A stretch of DNA of 39,434 bases, taken from positions 1 to 39,434 of the forward strand of contig JAQUSD010000005.1 in assembly GCA_028715295.1 (NCBI GenBank). Direction: 5' to 3'. How positions within the stretch are numbered: the stretch's first letter is position 1; each line of letters begins with the position of its first letter. Source of the DNA: Candidatus Nanoarchaeia archaeon (GTDB taxonomy: Archaea > Nanobdellota > Nanobdellia > JAQUSD01). Made by a program: the position numbers and the translations under genes. The notes beneath the pieces are model-generated. The model worked only from the letters and a program-made list of their open reading frames with translations. It made no database searches and was not told the DNA's origin. Shown piece by piece: positions 35,373 to 39,434 of the stretch.

Positions 35373-35654
35373 ATGAATAAAAGACTTGTTGTTTTAACCT
35401 CCATTATTGCTATTCTTGCAGTTATTATAGTGATAGTCCTGCCTTCGCAGAATATTCCAGGATTTAATTTTGACAGGGATGTAGAAGTTATTGATGAAAA
35501 ATGTTCTGCTGAATGTTCAAGATATAATTTTCTTGATTTTGACGAAGATGGAATATGTGACAACACTCCGGATTTCTGCTTTATAAATGAATGCAAATCT
35601 GGTTTTAAGTGTCCCGATACCCTTGAATGTGTATGGGGAACGATAACCTGCTAA
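35373..35654 (+). CDS. membrane-anchored Cys-rich, Ca-loop-like protein (paralogue of preceding gene)
   Basis: MNKRLVVLTSIIAILAVIIVIVL; CSAECSRYNFLDFDEDGICDNTPDFCFINECKSGFKCP. Confidence 0.75.
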   Translation: MNKRLVVLTSIIAILAVIIVIVLPSQNIPGFNFDRDVEVIDEKCSAECSRYNFLDFDEDGICDNTPDFCFINECKSGFKCPDTLECVWGTITC

Positions 35655-36682
35655 TCAATAATAACTGTTTCTAATTTAGGAAGATTGCAGAAATCAGTTG
35701 AATAAGTATAAGCCCCTGCATTAAGAAAAACCAATTTATCCCCTATTTTTGGATTTTCAAGAAAAACCTTGTATCTGAAGATATCCATTGAATCAGGAGT
35801 GCATCCTTTTATTGTATATGGTGTTCCTGTTTCTTTTTCGTTCTCAACTAAAAGCCTTATATTTGCAACAAAAGTATCCATTGCTGAGTTGTAAACTGAA
35901 CAGTTGATTATAATGTTATTATCATATATGTTTTTTATTTCAGCGATTAATTTAACAGCAGAAGCAACAATATATCTTCCAGGTTCGATTATCATTTTTA
36001 TGTTATTTTCATCAAGCCATTCTTTTAGTTCTTTTATTTTTTCAAAAACCAAATTCTTTATTTCAGGCCTGTAATTTTTATACTCAGCAGGGATTCCCCC
36101 ACCAATATTTACAACATCAAGGCATTTTACAGTTTCTTCAGTTAATATGCTTTTAAGTTCTTCCTTAAGATTCCATTCACCAATATTCTGGGTTTTCCTG
36201 TGAAAATGAATGCCTACCTTTTCTATGTTGCTGTTGTTTCTTAATTCAGGTATGAGTCTGTTGATATGATGAGAATACATGCCATAGACAAAATATTTGC
36301 CTGTATGAACTGTTTTTTCCTTTAATCTCATTCTTAAAAGCAGGCTTATATTCTTTTTATTTTCTTTAATATACTCCAGTAAAACTTCCAAATCCATTTC
36401 ATTGTCAACTATAAACTTATTAACTCCTTCTTTGAATATTGAATCAAGCTCTTCTTTGTTCCATGCCTGTGCTATAAACCATATCTTGTCTTTTTTATGG
36501 AGTTTTTTTATCGAATCTATAAAATGTACGCTGAACCAGCTGTCTGTTTCCTGTTCAAGTATTTCAGCTGCCTTATTATTTGTTTTAAAAGAATAGGAAA
36601 CAGCATCACACATGGATTTGATTTCATTATAATTCTCAATGATTTTTGATTTGCTCATCTCAAAATGTGCTTTATCCATCAT
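35651..36682 (-). CDS. PLP-dependent decarboxylase, fold III (ornithine/lysine/carboxynorspermidine decarboxylase family)
   Basis: YSFKTNNK PLP lysine; VVNIGGGIPAEY; IIEPGRYIVASA; CTPDSMDIF; FLNAGAYTYS. Confidence 0.88.
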   Translation of the reverse strand: MMDKAHFEMSKSKIIENYNEIKSMCDAVSYSFKTNNKAAEILEQETDSWFSVHFIDSIKKLHKKDKIWFIAQAWNKEELDSIFKEGVNKFIVDNEMDLEVLLEYIKENKKNISLLLRMRLKEKTVHTGKYFVYGMYSHHINRLIPELRNNSNIEKVGIHFHRKTQNIGEWNLKEELKSILTEETVKCLDVVNIGGGIPAEYKNYRPEIKNLVFEKIKELKEWLDENNIKMIIEPGRYIVASAVKLIAEIKNIYDNNIIINCSVYNSAMDTFVANIRLLVENEKETGTPYTIKGCTPDSMDIFRYKVFLENPKIGDKLVFLNAGAYTYSTDFCNLPKLETVIID

Positions 36683-37626
36683 TTTAATAAGCCCTCATTT
36701 TCAAGAGTTTCAAGAACCTTTATCATAATCAGTGGGAACACAACAGTTGCTTCCCCTACAACAGTTGAAGCGTCTGAATCATCTTTTATTTTACCCCAAC
36801 TTTTTGCTTCATCAGTTGTTGCACCGCTTAAACTTCCGGATTCGCTCTTTGACATAGTGATATATACAGCATAGTCAATCCCACCATTAAGAAGGCATGA
36901 AAGAAGTGCATAATGCTTTGAAACTCCTCCACCAACAGCTATAAGCCCTTTTTTATCATCGTGAGTTACGCTGAAAAGACTGTTCGAAAAGTCTTTTACT
37001 ACATCAACATTAAAATCAGGGTGCTCACTTTGGAACATAAACAGATGAAATCCCAATGCACCATCAGTTATGGCTGGACAGAATATAGGTATATTATTCC
37101 TTGAAGCCTGATACAATATTGAGTCTTCATCATTTAGCATTAACCCAAATTCATGTATCATTTCAGAAACGGCCCATACTTTCTTTTTTTCATATAATTT
37201 TTTCAGCATAAATGTTATTTTATCCTCAAATTTTTCATAGCTTTCATTTTTTATAAACAGATTTCCAACACGGTTCATGCCTTTTTCATAAAGTTCAATG
37301 TCATCAGGTTTCTGTTGTCCAAGCATAAAGTCTTCACCCATGGATTTCATAATGTCTTCTTCAATACTGCCCACAGCAGTAACTATTACATCAGGTATTC
37401 TGTATTTTATAATCTGGCTGAAAAAACCTCTTAAACCAGAAGTCACCATGTTTGCTGTAAATGTAAGAAATGTTTTAGCTCCTGATTTTTTCATTTTTAG
37501 AATTATATCTGCTGACTTGCTTATTTCCACGCTCTGGAAACCAATAGAAGTATACCCTTCTACAAGCTCACTTACTGTCATGCCTTTTTTCCATTTAAAA
37601 TCATTGACTTTCTGCATTTTAAACAC
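36679..37626 (-). CDS. dys: deoxyhypusine synthase
   Basis: FLTFTANMVTSGLRG, VTAVGSIEEDIMK, CPAITDGALGF, SESGSLSGATTDEAKSWGKI; SD GAGGTG upstream. Confidence 0.95.
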   Translation of the reverse strand: MFKMQKVNDFKWKKGMTVSELVEGYTSIGFQSVEISKSADIILKMKKSGAKTFLTFTANMVTSGLRGFFSQIIKYRIPDVIVTAVGSIEEDIMKSMGEDFMLGQQKPDDIELYEKGMNRVGNLFIKNESYEKFEDKITFMLKKLYEKKKVWAVSEMIHEFGLMLNDEDSILYQASRNNIPIFCPAITDGALGFHLFMFQSEHPDFNVDVVKDFSNSLFSVTHDDKKGLIAVGGGVSKHYALLSCLLNGGIDYAVYITMSKSESGSLSGATTDEAKSWGKIKDDSDASTVVGEATVVFPLIMIKVLETLENEGLLK

Positions 37627-37819
37627 CTCAAAAAATGATTTGAAACAACTCTAAAATACTCTTTTAGAACGCTTTTTATCTGCTGTCTCTTATTATTGTC
37701 ATTATCTGAACTTTTTTCATGTATATCAAATTTAAATCTTTCTATTTTTACTGTATTACACATAACTTTATAAACAGTATAACTATAACAATATTAACCT
37801 TAAATACGAGGTAATCAAA

Positions 37820-37951
37820 GTGAAATTCGAAGTTGAAAATCAGGAAAAATTCGTTGCTGAAGACGACGATAGTGACTTTTCGGAGGAAGACGACGACGTT
37901 GAGGAAGACGACGACGTTGAGGAAGACGAAGACGACGAATGGGACGACTAA
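37820..37951 (+). CDS. ultra-acidic 43-aa microprotein (GTG start)
   Basis: MKFEVENQEKFVAEDDDSDFSEEDDDVEEDDDVEEDEDDEWDD*; SD-like GAGGT at 37809-37813; TATA-like TTTATAAA ~50 nt upstream; missed by ORF track. Confidence 0.7.
   Translation: MKFEVENQEKFVAEDDDSDFSEEDDDVEEDDDVEEDEDDEWDD
37890..37925 (+). repeat. tandem 18-bp coding repeat (GAGGAAGACGACGACGTT) in acidic microprotein
   Basis: Direct reading: two exact adjacent copies followed by a diverged GAGGAAGACGAAGACGAC. Confidence 0.8.
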
Positions 37952-38029
37952 TTAAATTATTTAAAATTTATTTTTTTTAATTAATTTTTTTAATTAATTT
38001 TCTAAAATATAAAAAGTATAAAAACAAAA

Positions 38030-38548
38030 TTACTGCTTCTCAATTTTGACAACTGTTATTTCAAAATTAAGCGATTTTCCTGCAAGAGGAGGGTTCATAT
38101 CAAGAACAACTGTTTCTTCCTTTACTTCTTTTATTGATGCTATAAAAATCTGTCCGTAATTGTTAGTTAGAGGAACCTCTTCACCTACTCCAAAATAAAA
38201 GTCTTCTGGAAAAAGATTTTTTTCAAGCTCAAGCTCTAAAGTTTCATCCCTGTATCCATAAGCTTCTTCTGGTTCTAAATGGATTGTTTTCTTTTCATTA
38301 AGCCTCATACCAAGAACCGCGTCATCAAATCCTTTAATCATCTGTCCTACTCCAGCAATAAATTCCAAAGGGTTTCCTGCAGACTGGTCAAAAACTTCAC
38401 TATTGTCAAGTGTTCCTATATATTCTACACTTACAATATCCCCTGTTTCAACAACACCCTGCATTTTATTCACTGTGTTCCCTGTTGTGCATCCCATTAG
38501 AAATAAAGGCATAAGAACCATTAAACCGATAAGTGCTTTTGAATTCAT
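38030..38548 (-). CDS. exported lipoprotein FKBP-type peptidyl-prolyl isomerase (SlyD-like)
   Basis: Lipobox LFLMGC; GDIVSVEYIGTLDNSEVFDQS, PLEFIAGVGQMIKGFDDAVLGM, EPEEAYGYRD. Confidence 0.93.
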   Translation of the reverse strand: MNSKALIGLMVLMPLFLMGCTTGNTVNKMQGVVETGDIVSVEYIGTLDNSEVFDQSAGNPLEFIAGVGQMIKGFDDAVLGMRLNEKKTIHLEPEEAYGYRDETLELELEKNLFPEDFYFGVGEEVPLTNNYGQIFIASIKEVKEETVVLDMNPPLAGKSLNFEITVVKIEKQ

Positions 38549-38598
38549 GATTTTAAATAATAAATCCTGATATATTATTAATGTTTTGATTAATAGTC

Positions 38599-39434
38599 TT
38601 AAAGCATTTTGTATTTTTTAATATAAGGGATTAAATGCTTGTAATTGAATTTTTTATGTCCTGCAATTTCTATTTCCCCTTTTTCAGCTCTGTTCTTGAT
38701 TTCTATCATCCTTGCCAGAGTGCTTTTCTGTTTATGCTCATAAGACATACTACATAGTGCAAATGCTTTTGCCTTGATTATTTCCTCATCCCATGTAGTT
38801 GTCATATCAGGTAAAAGTGTACTGATTTTTTCCTGAAGGTTTTTTGTTCCTGAATTCAGCGGTACTGCTGTAACAAAAGACGCAAGCATTCTTATTTCAT
38901 TATAATTAAAGTTTGAAGGCTTAAACTCCTTTCTCCCATACCTCTTCATTAAACCCCCAATAGAGTCTTCATTAAAATAGCCATAGTATTCAGAAAAACT
39001 GTTTTCGAGTCCTGCCTGTTCTCTGGCTTTTTTAACAATATCAGCGTCTACAAATGAACGCCTGTTTTTACTTTCTCTATCCAGATAAACTGTAACTAGA
39101 AAAGGTTGTATATTTTCAGTCATCATCAATACTTCAGGAAGAGGGGTATGTTCAGCGAAAACAATTGCATCTTTTTCCGAGTTTTCAGAAAATATCCTGC
39201 TGAATTCCCTGTATTTCTTAAGGTATTTAACTGCATATTTTGTTACAGGGTAAACCTTAATCTGCTCAAGAAGCTGTTCCACTTTGTTTATTTTATAGTC
39301 AATATATGGTTTGCTGAAAATACGCGGTGATTCCGCTATTGTTTTATTCTTTAATATTCTCTGTTTTTTGTTTCTGACTACAGACTCTCTTCCTAAAAGG
39401 GATTGGATGGTGACAAAAAGGATGAAAATACTGC
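38599..39434 (-). CDS. hypothetical protein, probably extending beyond window end
   Basis: ORF 38599-39282 stays open upstream in frame (...SIFILFVTIQSLLGRESVVRNKKQRILKNKTIAESPRIFSKPYIDYKINK-VEQLLEQ...) to the window edge. Confidence 0.6.
   Translation of the reverse strand, partial: SIFILFVTIQSLLGRESVVRNKKQRILKNKTIAESPRIFSKPYIDYKINKVEQLLEQIKVYPVTKYAVKYLKKYREFSRIFSENSEKDAIVFAEHTPLPEVLMMTENIQPFLVTVYLDRESKNRRSFVDADIVKKAREQAGLENSFSEYYGYFNEDSIGGLMKRYGRKEFKPSNFNYNEIRMLASFVTAVPLNSGTKNLQEKISTLLPDMTTTWDEEIIKAKAFALCSMSYEHKQKSTLARMIEIKNRAEKGEIEIAGHKKFNYKHLIPYIKKYKML

Noticed and set aside
37578-37763. Minus-strand 61-aa ORF overlapping the dys start
   Set aside because: Out of frame over the dys 5' end and its SD; no supporting motif.
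1-39434. CRISPR array, rRNA operon, IS element or prophage
   Set aside because: No regularly spaced direct repeats, rRNA signatures, transposase motifs or phage structural genes were seen.

Overview
AT-rich archaeal window, most likely DPANN / Woesearchaeota-Pacearchaeota-like. Supporting features: RpoH-RpoB''-RpoB', deoxyhypusine synthase, an intron-bearing tRNA-Tyr, archaeal TATA boxes and largely leaderless starts. The window carries five tRNAs (Lys, Cys, Asp, Tyr, Thr), the RNA polymerase cluster, a copper-handling cluster (membrane wHTH regulator, HMA-SafE-cupredoxin fusion, CopA ATPase), a tRNA-Cys/cysS/cysK cluster, PhoU/MgtE-type transport genes, a DEAD-box helicase, pyruvoyl arginine decarboxylase, a DHS/PLP-decarboxylase pair, Sua5, HIT, Nudix and SET proteins, and several toxin-antitoxin-like modules. 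The strongest hidden signal is upstream of tRNA-Cys/cysS/cysK. A 13-codon leader ORF (MNSATTNECCCCC*), with five consecutive Cys codons followed by a stop, sits at leaderless distance from a TATA box. Mutually exclusive RNA hairpins follow it before tRNA-Cys. This is a candidate cysteine-responsive attenuation system in an archaeon. Other notable signals: an unlisted 43-aa ultra-acidic microprotein ORF, the same TATCAATTGATA operator at two MNT/HEPN modules, perfect tandem palindromes at the copper operon promoter, a conserved ~21-bp element upstream of two TATA boxes around a nucleotidyltransferase/microORF pair, and several unusual secreted Cys-rich proteins. All calls come from reading the sequence and recalled motifs. 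No database search was run.
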